In this document: piece after piece, positions 12,485 to 24,311 of the stretch | How the letters are laid out: each line of letters starts with the position of its first letter | Numbering within the stretch: the first letter of the stretch is position 1 | Origin: Metellina segmentata | Lineage: Eukaryota; Arthropoda; Arachnida; Araneae; Tetragnathidae | Direction of reading: 5' to 3' | NCBI GenBank assembly: GCA_947359465.1 | Contig: OX375876.1 | Coordinates: forward strand, 83,784,359 to 83,848,358 | DNA: 64,000 nt | Made by a program: the position numbers and the translations under genes | The notes under the pieces: generated by a model | Database searches by the model: none | What the model saw: the letters and a program-made list of their open reading frames with translations, nothing else | What the model was told of the DNA's origin: nothing

Positions 12485-13525
12485 TGACTCAATGGACGGG
12501 AATGCGAGAACGTATGATTCCTAAGGAAAAGATTTAACTTTGTTTCCATTTGCTTTGAAGATTTCTTTATTTTTTTTTCGTCGAAGTTAATTATGCATGA
12601 GAGATTGATTCCCTAGTTAGTCAGCGTTTGGGTAAGTGGAGAAGGGTTTAAGGGGTTAAAGAAGTTAACTGAATTGTGGGAGAATATATTTTCTGCCACG
12701 ATAGTTGAACATTTAAATTAATTAGCTCTCCCCTTTATTTTAAAATCCTGCAGTTAGTGAATAAGATTTTATTTATAAAGGTGAGATCTTATTTTATTTT
12801 CAACATAATATATATCCTCAGAGATCATCATCGCAGAATGATTAACGTAGCGTGAAAGATGTATAATGTTTGAGATCTCTTGAGAAAATGTAGGACGCAA
12901 TAAAAAATTATTTTTCGCAGCTTGAATCATTTTGTGAAAAGGAAGACCGACATTTCTAATATTTTAAAAAGATTGAATAAGATTTTACTATAATTGCGTA
13001 TTCACTTATTTATTTATGTCTCACGTTATTGATGCAATTCCCTGTTTCATAAGCTCTAGTGTAGAAAAAATGAGTAGAGCAGAAACGATAGGATTATTTA
13101 TACGTAGAACTCAGTTTTAGAAAATTTAATAGAATGAAAGAAATTTTCTCATCAACGAAATAATAAACGAATTCACATAAAAAAATAATATAATCAGGAA
13201 TCTTTAATTTCTATCTTATTTTTATGTTATAAGACTTTACAGGTAGCTGATTAAATATACATCAAATAGCAGTTTAATCGCGCGAATTGATTCTAAAATT
13301 TCATTTTTAACTCACCTAAAGTCTAGAAGATATTCGCCCGTTTTACATTATTTCTTAGTACAACTAAGATAAACTAATTTTCTGAATCAGTATAATTAAA
13401 TTACAAGATCCTACAGATTTCTTTAATTTCAATTTCAAGTATAACAAGATTAATGAAAATATCAGTCTTATATAAAGTCAAAAGTTGTGGTTAAATGATT
13501 GCGATTGAAAGGTTTATTTTTGTTT
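12485..13525. other. AT-rich spacer
   Basis: No recognised coding or repeat feature. Confidence 0.45.
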
Positions 13526-13529
13526 TGTT

Positions 13530-13685
13530 TCGGTTTTATGGACTGAAGAGCCATATTTAGCAAGGTGCACAAAACACAAGACAGGTAACATTGTAATGGA
13601 CTACGTTAATCAGTTGAGTTCTACACCGAAGAGAGAAATTCACCCAGTAAATAATCGAACCCGTTATTGTAATTTTTTTCAGAAA
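13530..13685 (-). repeat. tRNA-derived SINE, family S2, copy C (5' truncated)
   Basis: On the minus strand it runs from the box B-like GGGTTCGATTATTTACTGGG through GGTGAATTTCTCTCTTC to the tail AATATGGCTCTTCAGTCCAT. These match copies at 11.2 and 46.2 kb. The tRNA-like head before box B is missing, as expected of incomplete reverse transcription. Confidence 0.72.
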
Positions 13686-13859
13686 TGAATTCGCAATTTT
13701 TTTTAACTTTCACATATTTTACACTAATTTTGAAATAAAATAGTCAAACATTTTCAGTAAATACATATTTTGTTATTATATTATATACTAAAGACACGGA
13801 GTTTATATGAATTAATTTGAAAATTGTCATATTTCATATCGATTACTTCAAATTTAGTA

Positions 13860-15115
13860 CACTGTAATGCCAAAAAAACTGGCACACCAGTCTAATACTT
13901 AAGCTTCTAATGGGAGATCATAACTGTAGTTATACTACGGGAATCAAATCAACGAGCTCTGGAAATATTCGGTCGGCACTGAACACCATACTTCCTGCAG
14001 AGCTGTTAGCATTTATGTTCTTCGAAGTGTAGGATTTCTGTGTTCCACAGCGCTTTGCATGGCATCCTGAATGTGTTCGATATCGTTGATATTAGAGGTT
14101 TTAGGAGGGGATAGCAAGACCTCAAACTCAGATTCCAACCATACTTCCACACGTCTGGACTTGTATAGCGTCGTTCTCATTATCCTGTTGGAAGAAGCCA
14201 AACCTATCAAAATCAACGCAGGTATGAACGGGCTTAACTCCGAAAAAATGTACACATTGCGTTTACCTGTCAGAGAAGTTTGGAGACGTACCATGAGTCC
14301 CATTTGATGACAATTGAACAAATCCCATACCATTACGGAGTCTCCCTCTCTCTCTCACTCACACTACCAACCTGTACAATATTTTGTTGACATACAAGAT
14401 TCATATCTTTATGGGGTTTCACAGACGGATCCTTCAATAATATGTCAAATAGCTCAAAACGTGACACGTCAGACCAGGCTATTCGTTTTCGGTCATCAAG
14501 TGTTTTTTGGTGGTGTTCCTGAGCCCGGGCAAGCCGCATATCTGTGTCGAGAATTCATCATGGGAAATCGAGTTAGACGTCAGCTCCTAAAGCTCATACC
14601 TTCGAACGAAAGTTCACAGTCCTTACGCTGATGTTTTTTGAGGGCCCGGCATTCGAATTCCGATGTTGTTTGAGGTAGTGGTGCACTCCTATTGTTGGAA
14701 ATGATTCTTGCCACCCGATGTTGGTCACGTTCACACAGAGACTTTTTATGTCCATACTGCCGTCGTAAATTACAGGTTATATCATACAAAAATTCTTGTA
14801 TTCATGGTACCGATGGATGTGATAAGTAAACTCTGTTTACGTGTTGCTTGATGAATTAATAGATGCATAACTTCTTTATCTATTATTTATTAGAACTTAA
14901 CAACACATGAAGAACATTACACACACAACGACCATTGCTATCACTAGTGAAGAACAAGGTGTTGCCAACATGGTAAATATAAATGTACTCACAAACCAAC
15001 AGGATGTACATAGAAATCCAACTTCTACCATACCTTCGAAATGCCTATGACCTATCTCCCGAGCTCCAACTATTAGAAAACGTTGAGAATCACTTAAATT
15101 GTGATAACTTGCCAT
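13860..15115 (-). pseudogene. Tc1-like transposase and its 3' end, inactivated
   Basis: The element end CACTGTAATGCC begins at 13860 after TA (13858-13859), giving a credible Tc1 boundary on the 3' side of the gene. On the minus strand the gene probably starts at 15115 (MASYHNLSDSQRFLIVG, a Tc1 N-terminus). DNA-binding-domain sequence resumes at 14789-14580. The first catalytic block reads AWSDVSRF (usually SDESRF). The second survives as FFQQDN in a shifted frame near 14190. The last block reads TSNINDIEH in place of SPDMNPIEH. Several frameshifts and an unmatched stretch at about 14800-14990 show decay. The right terminal repeat was not found. Confidence 0.8.
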
Positions 15116-15119
15116 TATC

Positions 15120-15365
15120 ACTGTAAAAGCAAGTCTAAATGCTTCCACAGCTGTCTATCGCTTTAAAGTAAATGCGCTTGCAGAAGAAATCAATAGCGTT
15201 CATAGATGACGTTGATGTGTATTTTGCATAGGTTCGTCTATACTTTTTTTCTGGTTGTATACACAATACACGTGGAATAAATAAAAAAAGAAACGTATTC
15301 TGAGTATTTGGAGTTATTTTGTCCAAATTTAGACATTTCTTTTTTCCCTCCAACTTATTTCAAAA
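15120..15365. other. Spacer between Tc1 relic and fold-back element
   Basis: No clear feature. It may contain the diverged right end of the Tc1 relic, which I could not recognise. Confidence 0.35.
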
Positions 15366-16188
15366 AGGTATCTTGTCCATCAAGATATGACTAGCTTTGC
15401 TAATGACGAGATATATCGTCCAACAAGATCTTATCAGTTTTGCTAATGACGAGTTACGTCGTCGAGACAGTCACCAGGAGGGTTAAATACTAAATTCAAA
15501 TTAATTGACATTTTTAGTCATGAGTAATGAATTTGGGAATCAATACATTACAGGTATTTTGTAAGACTTTAATCTTAAATGTTCTCGATGAACAAGATAA
15601 ATAAGTAAACTAACAAGATAAATGAGTAAATAAAGTGACAAAATAAATTAAATTTGACCCCCGAAGTCTATTAACTACTCAAACCACATAATGGTAAGGA
15701 AAATATTTGCCGAGTGGATAAACTAATGTTTACCTAGAAAGACAAGACGTGAGCTGGAAAGATCCTGTGTCCAATGAATGGTTAGAATGAAAACCCGGCA
15801 CTGTGGTAAATAATGATCGGAAGCACAACCTACTTTCACCAGACTTCTTGGTAGGTATTGTTTTATAAATAGCAACTTCGTAACTTAATCAAAGAAAAGT
15901 CTATTTTCAACATTTTTTTACAGTTGTTTTGCTAGAGCATATAATATTCCCAGTTAATGTTTTGCTGTCATTGTGGTTCATCTCGCTTTAAAAGGATATA
16001 TTTACGTTATATAAAGAGTGTAGGTATATGGTTTGTGGAATATAAAGGTTTTATACTTTCCCTTAACAAATTATATTAATTTAAGTATCCTGGTGGTTGT
16101 CTCAACGAAGTATCTCGTCATTAGCATATTTGACGAGATATCTTGTCATTAGCAAAATTGATTACATCTCGATGAATGAAATATCTCA
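15366..16188. mobile_element. Fold-back element with ~110-bp inverted arms
   Basis: The left arm (about 15370-15490) and right arm (16081-16188) are inverted copies. Each holds two copies of the motif GCTAATGACGAGATAT or a close variant, so the motif occurs four times. The inner arm boundaries are CACCAGGAGGGTTAAAT and its inverse ATTTAAGTATCCTGGTGG. The ~590 bp between them has no coding sequence I recognise. This fits a non-autonomous DNA transposon with subterminal repeats, probable transposase-binding sites. No transposase family can be assigned. Confidence 0.75.
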
Positions 16189-16189
16189 T

Positions 16190-18110
16190 TGAATTCACTT
16201 GGACGGTTAAAAAGTCAAACCAAAATAATAAAATTGATTTTAAGTCTCAGAAGTCATAAATATCAAACAAAAATGCATACGTTTCGGAGAACAATTTCAT
16301 TCTCTCATCACTTTGCAATGGCGGGTATGAATTCGAGCTTAAAATTTTGTGTCTCTCTACCACTAGAAATCCTCCCTCTAATTCTTGTTGTATGCGGTCA
16401 CTATTGAAAATAGCTAGCTCTGGCATTTTGAAAACGAATGACTGTTGTGGAAATCTATTTTATTTTGTTTTTGGTAAATGTTGCCTGTGGTAAACAGGAA
16501 GTTCGTTATTCAAATTTCTTGGTACCAATAAAAATTGTAAATGTATTTTCAAGTTGTCATTAAGTGACAAACTGAACAGCATGTCTTTTTTTGTAGAAAT
16601 GGGATAAAGCAGCTTCTAAGGCAACACATAGACTCCAACTTATTTAAAGGAGTAGTTGTCGAGGTAAACAGGCAGCAGAACGCTTATGAGTAGTAGTTTG
16701 GCTTTGTTTTCAAGACTCTTTACGTTGACCTTAATGGTATCTTCTTAAGGTGAAACAGTGTGGTTTTTTCGGAAGATTCTTTGGTGTTAAAAGATAACTT
16801 TCCGTAGATAATTGTACTGTCCCATACTTTAATTTTACGAATTTCATTCCTTTTTGTTTTCCTTTCGCAGGATCCGTTATTTCCTTGTAGGAAAGAAAAA
16901 TAAACGTACAGCTACAAACCAAAGTAAACTTTTATTTGACACAACTCTTTATTCAGGTACTGAATTCTGAATTCTCCCTGAATTCTGTTAACTCATACTT
17001 AAATTAATCTACGTATTTTAAATCTTATTAGACATTCTGGATTCATTAAATTCAAGTTACATAAGTTTTACAAAAAATAAAAGAAGTTCCTAAGAGTATA
17101 GATGTAATTCTAAATTAATGGATAGAACTATTTTTCATTTGCTACACATAAACTGTGAAGCCTTGAGACTACCTGAGATAAAATTAAAATGTAATCTTAA
17201 AATTTAAAAAATTAGTTTTAGCTATTCATCTGAATTCTGTGAGAATTCCATTTTGTCATATCAATTTATTATATTTTAATGTAGTCTATGCTATTTCCAA
17301 GAATTAATGACAATTTTTAAATATCTGAATGAATAAATAAACAAAGTGAATTCAACCAACAAAACATTTATTCATCATTAATTTCATCCTTTTTTTTTCT
17401 TTCAAGTGAAATAATAATGGTTAGTATATCAATTTATTTTTAGATATATATAAATACTTCTGAATGTCTGCTTAATTAATCTAAACATAAGACAGATACA
17501 ACTTAAACTTTTATTTTCCACCTTCAGGCAATAAATGGAGATTCTCTTTTAATCAAGTTTAAGAAATGGGAAATACAGTTGATTAATTCGTCCCATGTTT
17601 ATCACAGATGGTGTAAAAACGACTGAAGAATAATTACTCAGTGAGCTTAAAGAAGTGGAGGGGAAACAAAATTAATTACAAACTGAATTGCATAATTTAT
17701 GGAACTATCAACGGTAAAAATTAATAAGGAAAGGCAGAAAATTAGATTTTAAGTAGTATAGTACACACAGAAGACGAAATTGCGTATTCAATAAAATGAT
17801 TCGATATAAACATACGATTAATTTCTTTACAGTTTTAATACTGGTCTAAAATTAGGATATGAATAGTATGGAAATAGGTATTACACGCATGTATGAAGAT
17901 ACACATGCAATATCTAGGTCCGTTGGTTAAAGTTATGCATGATGGTATAAGTTTAATCGGTATTGAAAGATTTACTACCCAGCTTTTCCACTATCTCCTA
18001 GAGATGACGTCACCAACATTAGGTAAAAGCCTTCCGATAGCAAATTCAGAAAACCTTTGTAAACGAGATTGCCTGCTAAAAAAGCAGTGTGTATTGGGGT
18101 ATACAATTCA
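16190..18110. other. AT-rich spacer
   Basis: No recognised coding or repeat feature. GAATTC recurs several times near 16960-17240 without forming a clear array. Confidence 0.45.
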
Positions 18111-18111
18111 C

Positions 18112-18324
18112 GGGTTTTAAACAAAAACAGCACTTGTCCAAAAAACGCAAAAATTAACTAACAGTGCAATCTTGTGGTTCTCGCAATACTTTGAAAATTA
18201 ACATGTCCTTGTAATGAGACGAGAAAGTTTTGCTGGTTCTATAAAAGCAATACTTGTCCAGGAAGTTTTTTCATGTTCCCGAAAAATTGAAATTTTGGAC
18301 AAGTGCGGATTTTGTTGATAACCC
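18112..18324. mobile_element. Short MITE-like inverted-repeat element, 213 bp
   Basis: The ends are inverted. The left begins GGGTTTTAAACAAAAACAGC then ACTTGTCC. The right reads GGACAAGTGCGGATTTTG then TTGATAACCC. Arms are about 40 bp with mismatches; the core ACTTGTCCAAAA is perfect. No coding capacity. Target duplication unclear (possible TTCA on both sides). Confidence 0.65.
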
Positions 18325-19350
18325 TTCAATAACTGTAAATTTTCTTTGACAATCTTATGTTTATTAGGCTCTACTAGCGTTTGTTCCGCGGAACCGAAAG
18401 GTGGCCGTGTAAGAAACAGTTATAACAATAAGTAAATTACATTTTAAAATGGGGCTAATAATTTACCACTGAAAAAAAGAACTTTCCACAGTATAATTAA
18501 AAAATCATTGTCATTTCTAACCTGCTCTACGTTGGAGAGAATGAAAATATATCTTTATGAAGCAGTACTTACCTTTGACTGATGTTCTTTCAATCCTTAC
18601 ATTGCATTTGAAGATATCATAACAAATTACTGGTTATGACAATACAAAACGTATCTGACACGTATCAGGTTATAGTATTTCTTGCTTTTTTTTCTTCTAT
18701 ACATCTTTCTCTTTTTCATCTCTGCCCACTGTATTTAGTGTAATTGATAAGTTTCAGGGTTATTCTTAACAAACATTCGCAGCATAGTTTTTCTGTTGGT
18801 TCACAAATGTGTTTAAGCTTACTACTTTTTTAAAAAGTATTTTTTAAAATATACTTTTTAAAACGTTCTCAAATGTGTTTTCAAACTTTTTTTTTCCGTT
18901 GAAAAATAAAAATATTTTTTAAATAACTCTTTCTATGGCGACATTAGAAGTTCGCAAAAAAAAAAAATTACCAACGCCGTTGCCACCACTCATAAACGCA
19001 GACTGTAACTGTACCAACCAGGAAGAGACTCGGGTGAATTACATTAGATATCCTTAAAGGGAAAGCCGGAAAGGAATTGAAAATGTACCCCCAACCCTGG
19101 ATTCAATACAATTTTACATCTTATTCCGTGGTAATGTTTCGAGTTTTCCTTTAATTGGTAATTTGGTCATATTGTCATTTTTGGATCTACAATAGTTTTT
19201 AAAAAGTGTATTTGTAGCTGATCACGAAAGCAACTGCATAATTTTAGTTGATGAATGCTGCTCGCATTGTGTAATACTAATTTCCTTTGATATCAGTACT
19301 TCATAAGTAACACGCAAAACAAACAGGCGTTGATTTGATACTTTTAAAAA
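18325..19350. other. AT-rich spacer
   Basis: Nothing recognised. A small inverted pair (TACTTTTTAAAAAGTA type) occurs near 18823-18860. Confidence 0.4.
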
Positions 19351-19351
19351 T

Positions 19352-19640
19352 TCACTCAAACTCTCTTCCAATTAATTTTTGCATAACAATAAAATTATGC
19401 ATTATGACATTTACAGCATCCTCAGCTGGGTACTTTAATCCAAATCTGTCACAATTATGGATAGGTTGAAAGCCTGAATAAATATAGTGGTTTTTCAATA
19501 ACTAAATTGCCACTACAACTTTCACATTTAATCCTTTTTAAAACTGAATGACAACAATAACCAGCTAAATATGTGATCAAAGGAATGTTATCAGGAATTG
19601 AATCTATGTCATTATCTGTGACCTCAATATGTGGAACCAA
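19352..19640 (-). pseudogene. P-element/THAP-like transposase C-terminal fragment
   Basis: On the minus strand one frame gives LAGYCCHSVLKRIKCESC, resembling the Y.AGY....L...KC..C segment common in P-element and THAP9-type transposases. After a frame change, a second frame gives RFGLKYPAEDAVNVIMHNF and stops near 19352. GLKYP..D.V is a usual distal segment of the same family. The order and spacing fit one decayed C-terminus. No THAP zinc finger or catalytic region was seen nearby. The assignment is from motif memory and could be a related THAP-type element. Confidence 0.5.
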
Positions 19641-20284
19641 AATGGGTAAATAAACGCATATAAGCGTTTTTATACACCAGCATATTTTACAGTAGAAACC
19701 GCTTATTGTAATTACTTCGACTCCTAGAGTTTGAAAACAATAATATTAGGAAACCAAGTAATATTAACCAAAAAATCTGAAAAGTTCTATAGATATTTGT
19801 AGTGTACAGTTTTTGATTTAACCAAAAGTGCACTGTGAAGTTCACTGTGGCTTGGTTCAATAAAGGCTTAGTTCAATAAAGTTATGTTTGTGAATAGTCG
19901 GCTATCATTATAATACGATTTTATGAAACTTGCTAAATAATTGACATAACCAAAGGAGAATGAAATAGGATGATCACAGATGCTGGGCCTTTGGTGATTC
20001 GAAAAGAATTTCGTAACCCAACAAATATTTCATTGGTTTTAATTACTTAAAGAATATTAAAATTGAAATATACGTTCATTTTTCTCCCTTTCTTAGCAAC
20101 TGCGAGTGTAAAAGTAAATCACGATGAACGATAATCCACTTCTGAAACGTGCGCGGATGGCTTTAGCATTCAATTCAAACAAGACAAGAATCGTATACAT
20201 ACTGATCGTGACGTCACGTAAGGTTTGCAAACCACACGTTTTATAAATCTAGGAGGTAGTGGCTTTTCTCGACAGACTGCTGAT
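19641..20284. other. Spacer
   Basis: No gene recognised. There is a short direct duplication (TTCAATAAAG twice near 19855-19880) and GTGACGTCACG near 20208. Confidence 0.4.
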
Positions 20285-20530
20285 TCAAACAAGCAGTCTC
20301 GTCTGATTCCTCAGCAATTTCGTTGCACTGGTAAACATTTTTTAGCTTCTTCCATTTCACGTGCTAGTGTTGCTTTCTCTTTCGATTGCTTAGTCTGTGA
20401 TACCTTTTGATGTTTTGTGTTGGTTAGTCTCTCACTGTGTATTGTTCTTTTTACATTTTGTTTCTGTCGCTCTACGGAAACGACGTAGCGAGCTGAAAAT
20501 AGTTGCGTTGTCCTAGTAATTCCTAATTCG
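20285..20530 (+). repeat. Dispersed repeat R1, copy 2
   Basis: Same orientation as the copy at 9728-9960. It ends with the best-conserved block, ACGACGTAGCGAGCTGAAAA followed by TAGTTGCGTTG. No coding motif recognised. Confidence 0.5.
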
Positions 20531-20534
20531 GGGA

Positions 20535-21370
20535 AACTTTAAAACTTAGAATATCGCCATTTTAACAACGTTTGACATTTACTCTAATTGAGGATAACCA
20601 ATCGATTATCCTATATGGATTAAAGATTCATTCGTTGGAATTTGAATTAGGTAAAAGCAGAAATCGTAAAAAACAAGCCGTGTGAAGTCGTGGCACACGG
20701 AATACGCCTACAGGAAATACGTTCTGCAGCAGCAACAAAAAAAAACTTTACCTTCACCCACATCTAACTTGATAGAAAAATCCTTTCACACTCCCAAACT
20801 TTCTTGAGAGCGATGTGAAATTAAACGATTATGCAATGATTGGTAGCAACTCTATTAGAGAACTATAAGACTAAATCATAAATATGAAGCAAGAGACCTG
20901 ACCTAAGAATTTGTTTACTTGTTGATTTATGTTGGCATTTACTTTAAGTTTTCCAAGATATTCACTAATTCTTCATTTTAACTGACTTTGATCCTTTTAT
21001 ATCTTGCAATATTTTCTCTCACACTTTTACTGAAGTAGTTAAAGAGAGAAAAGAGCCATTTACAGTTCCCCACATGCACTTTAGAATAATTAATGAATAC
21101 AAAAATAACGAGTATTTATTTTCTAAACAAGTCCATTAACCAAGGTGATTTAGATCGCTTAAGGGTTTCCCTCGAGTCTTAAGTTAATCGATGCATACAT
21201 AGAGTTAAGTATACTTCATGGTTCTTTGAATAGGAGATGCCCAATTACTTTATTTCTTCAAAGCTTTGGTATATATTATAAGTTTAAGGAATATGTTTAA
21301 ATAAATTAAAACAATAAATGTTAGGATATATTTCGTAATCTTTTGCTATGGTTCTTTGTTTTTCAAATTA
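20535..21370. other. AT-rich spacer
   Basis: No recognised feature. One 7-bp stem (CCGTGTG/CACACGG) lies near 20680-20700. Confidence 0.4.
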
Positions 21371-21372
21371 AA

Positions 21373-21600
21373 TATACAGTGGATACATACAGTGAATACA
21401 TACATATACATTTTCTACTATTTTCATGATTTTTTTAAGAATGCAGTTAAAATTACGATTTAAAATTTTAACACATAAAAGCCTTCTTCCTAAAAACCGC
21501 CAAAATAATTTAACAATTTTTGAAATATTTGCTAAAATTATTAAATATGTAACGTTGTTCATGAAATCAGACTCACTAAGTATTCGGCCATCTACAGTAA
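21373..21600 (-). mobile_element. Tc1-type MITE, copy 1
   Basis: Reading the minus strand, it begins TACTGTAGATGGCCGAATAC and contains TTAAATCGTAATTTTAACTG. It is an inverted homologue of 22363-22610. The inner end lies near the TACAGTGAATACATACATAT stretch at about 21387. It is too short to encode a transposase. The terminal pattern CAGT...GGCC.AATACTTT resembles Tc1-type inverted repeats. Confidence 0.65.
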
Positions 21601-21604
21601 AAAG

Positions 21605-22360
21605 TTTAAATGTTAAATAAAAGCATGAAAATTAATGTCTACGAGATTTCTTTTAATAGTACTAGTAAAATATTCTACTACAATCCAGCTGCCTATGCAC
21701 AACTATATCATTACAGAATATACTCTACATTTGACTGCGGCCACTGACCAAACTTTGATTGAAGCTCCCTGAAAAATTCAAAAGTGATATTCAATGTCAA
21801 ATTAAAGTGTGCACAATCTATTTTCAGTGTTGAATTAATATTCTAGGAAACTTATGCTTATAAGTAGAAAATTGAGTGAAAGAAGATCTCATAATTCGGT
21901 CAGTGTAAATCCGTTCAACTGTAAATTGCAGAGCATGTTCTGTAATGATCTCGAAGCGTTATCGGCAATTGGAGTTGATACATTTGAATTAATTGCTAGT
22001 ATTAAAGTTTAATATACGGGCATTTATCATTTTTAAATAAATGTGAAAATTTTGGTAGAAATTTGAATTAAAGGTATGTTTGGTATAGAAAACTATCTAT
22101 CACCTAACATCATTTAAACATTTGTATCCCATCATTACCTTTATGAGAGAATAAGAAGAAATCACAAATTTTCTATCATAAAATAGTGGAATGTATTAAA
22201 AAATCTGTCTTCAACAGAATATAATAAAACTTGTTCCATTTTGACCAACTACCAGGTGAAAACAATTATATTCAAATTTATAAAAAAATATATAAAAAAA
22301 GGCGCAAAACAATCTTGTAGTCATTGATTTTCACTTTTTTTTTTTAACGTATGAACTTTT
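21605..22360. other. AT-rich spacer between two MITE copies
   Basis: No recognised coding or repeat feature. Confidence 0.4.
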
Positions 22361-22362
22361 TA

Positions 22363-22610
22363 CAGTAGGTGGCCGAATACTTTTGTGTGTCGGATTTCAT
22401 GAGTTAAGTTACAATTTGAATATTTTTATTATTTATAACTTCATTATTATTCAATTATTTTAATGGTAGCTGAAATAGAAAGCAAAGAACTTTCTTGCGA
22501 TAAAATTCTAAATCGTAATTTTAACTACACTCGTAACATTCATGAAAATTGTAAAAAACGTAAGGTGTACAAATATTCTTGTAACTCACTATAAGTCGTA
22601 TTAGAACGAA
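22363..22610 (+). mobile_element. Tc1-type MITE, copy 2
   Basis: The left end is TACAGTAGGTGGCCGAATAC then TTTTGTGTG. The right end, on the other strand, reads AGTGAGTTACAAGAATATTT, a diverged version of the same terminus. The interior shares CTAAATCGTAATTTTAACTA with copy 1. About 245 bp, no coding capacity. Confidence 0.65.
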
Positions 22611-22614
22611 GTAG

Positions 22615-23535
22615 CCATGAGCGTAGTAGCTAATCAATAAAATAGGTTATTTATTGACGTATTACAACATTATGAGCATAAAATACAAATAGGTGTGGAC
22701 CAAGAGGTGAGAGGTGTTATAGAGGTTAGCACTAAAAGAGAGAAAAGTATGCAATCAGAGTACGCTAAAATGCGTGACAATAATCTTAGGGGTGGTTTAC
22801 AGGGGACTAAGAGGGAAACGCTATTTAGAAATAAAATTATTTCCAGATAGATTAAGTGAAGTCAGAATTGCGAACAATCATTCTACAAGAACAATACAAA
22901 CAGATCAATACTTTGCGACTCCGAGAGGAAACTTTTTTCCTTAGGAAGAGGGATTGTTGAACAAGCGTGACGCTACGTAATCATTTTTGCTGGAATTTTC
23001 AATATGGCATATAATAGTAGCATATTAATTCATATCAGGCATGTTCGTTTTTTTCAACTCTCACCCCAAAATGTTAACTTTATTGTACTTATGGCCCTTA
23101 CATTAATATCTCGTAGACCTCAGAGTATCTCAATAGTTATTATTAAAGCATTAAGTGTGCCCCCGTGTTCATTCTCTGTGCTTTACAAATCAGCTTTCGG
23201 ATTATCCATCTAATATTTTGAGACAAATGGAGGAATATGGGTAAGTATGCAATTTACATAATTTCATTAATCGTAATTAGCTCATCATTCGTATTCACAT
23301 TCCAGAAACATCTGACTTATGTTCTAACCTAAATGGCAAATGGCATTGAATTGATAATGAGTCTGTCTAGACTCTGGATCGAGAAATGAATAGCAAATAT
23401 ATAGTGATTGATCAAAAATAGAGGTGGCCACATATATTATCATCTGACACGAAACATACTGCCACAAAGGTACGAATTTGACATTTTGTTTGACTGCACA
23501 GGTACTCTTCCGAAAAAGAGATTCAAATTAATCTT
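22615..23535. other. Spacer
   Basis: No recognised gene or repeat. The 69-codon open frame at 23004-23213 has no family motif. Confidence 0.4.
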
Positions 23536-23538
23536 TTA

Positions 23539-23991
23539 AGTCCCGGTGCACACGTCCGATTTTTCAACGTGCGGTACCGCTGCGGCACCGAAGCCCAACT
23601 ATGCACACATAACCGTGAAATGACGCAAGTACTCATTTCGCGCCATTTGCGATAAATATTCTATCGAAGAAAACGAGTTTATTTCGCTTACTTGGTATAA
23701 AAAAGTATATTTTGAAACAAAATAGACGTTACTGAATACAACCATTAATTAATTATTATTTGTATTCCATTTAGTTAGGAAAACAAGGTACTTGAGATCG
23801 GAGAAGCGTTTGCGGCGAGCTACGGGGCCGTAGAGAATTGCGGAGCAAATTGCACGCAAGTTGGAAGTGCGTCGCCGCTAAGGCGCCGGAGGCATGTGTG
23901 CACTACTACATTGTATCTAATGTATCTCAGACCGCACTTGCGTTGCCGCAGTGGCGCCGTGCGTTGAAAAACCGGATGTGTACACCGGGCC
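23539..23991. mobile_element. PIF/Harbinger-type MITE with ~50-bp TIRs
   Basis: The left end GTCCCGGTGCACACGTCCGA and the inverted right end GGCCCGGTGTACACATCCGG continue as matching arms (TTTTTCAACG, CTGCGGCA) for about 50 bp at roughly 80% identity. A TTA lies at 23536-23538 and another at 23992-23994, the 3-bp target typical of Harbinger elements. The ends are markedly GC-rich against the AT-rich background. No transposase is encoded, so it is non-autonomous. Confidence 0.75.
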
Positions 23992-23994
23992 TTA

Positions 23995-24310
23995 GGAGAA
24001 CATTTTAGTAAACTTACACGTGATATTAAAAATACTGTACATCAGTGTAAACAATCGAAGATTTTAGTGAAAAAATTTAAACACGTAACGTATTGATCTC
24101 CAAGTACTTTACAAGGAGATAAATGTTCGCAGGCATTTTTCATTAATAATTTGAACTAATTGGTTGAATACTGGTATCAGAAGCATTTTCTGTCAAGCTG
24201 AATCTGTTTCGGTTGCAATACGTATTCTGCACGTGACATCAGTTGGCTTGTTTTTTATTAGGTACAATTTCAGCAAGCCTCCAATAAACGTTCAAACAAT
24301 AAATTCTGAA
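23995..24310. other. Spacer
   Basis: Short unique AT-rich stretch between two MITEs. Nothing recognised. Confidence 0.4.
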
Positions 24311-24311
24311 C

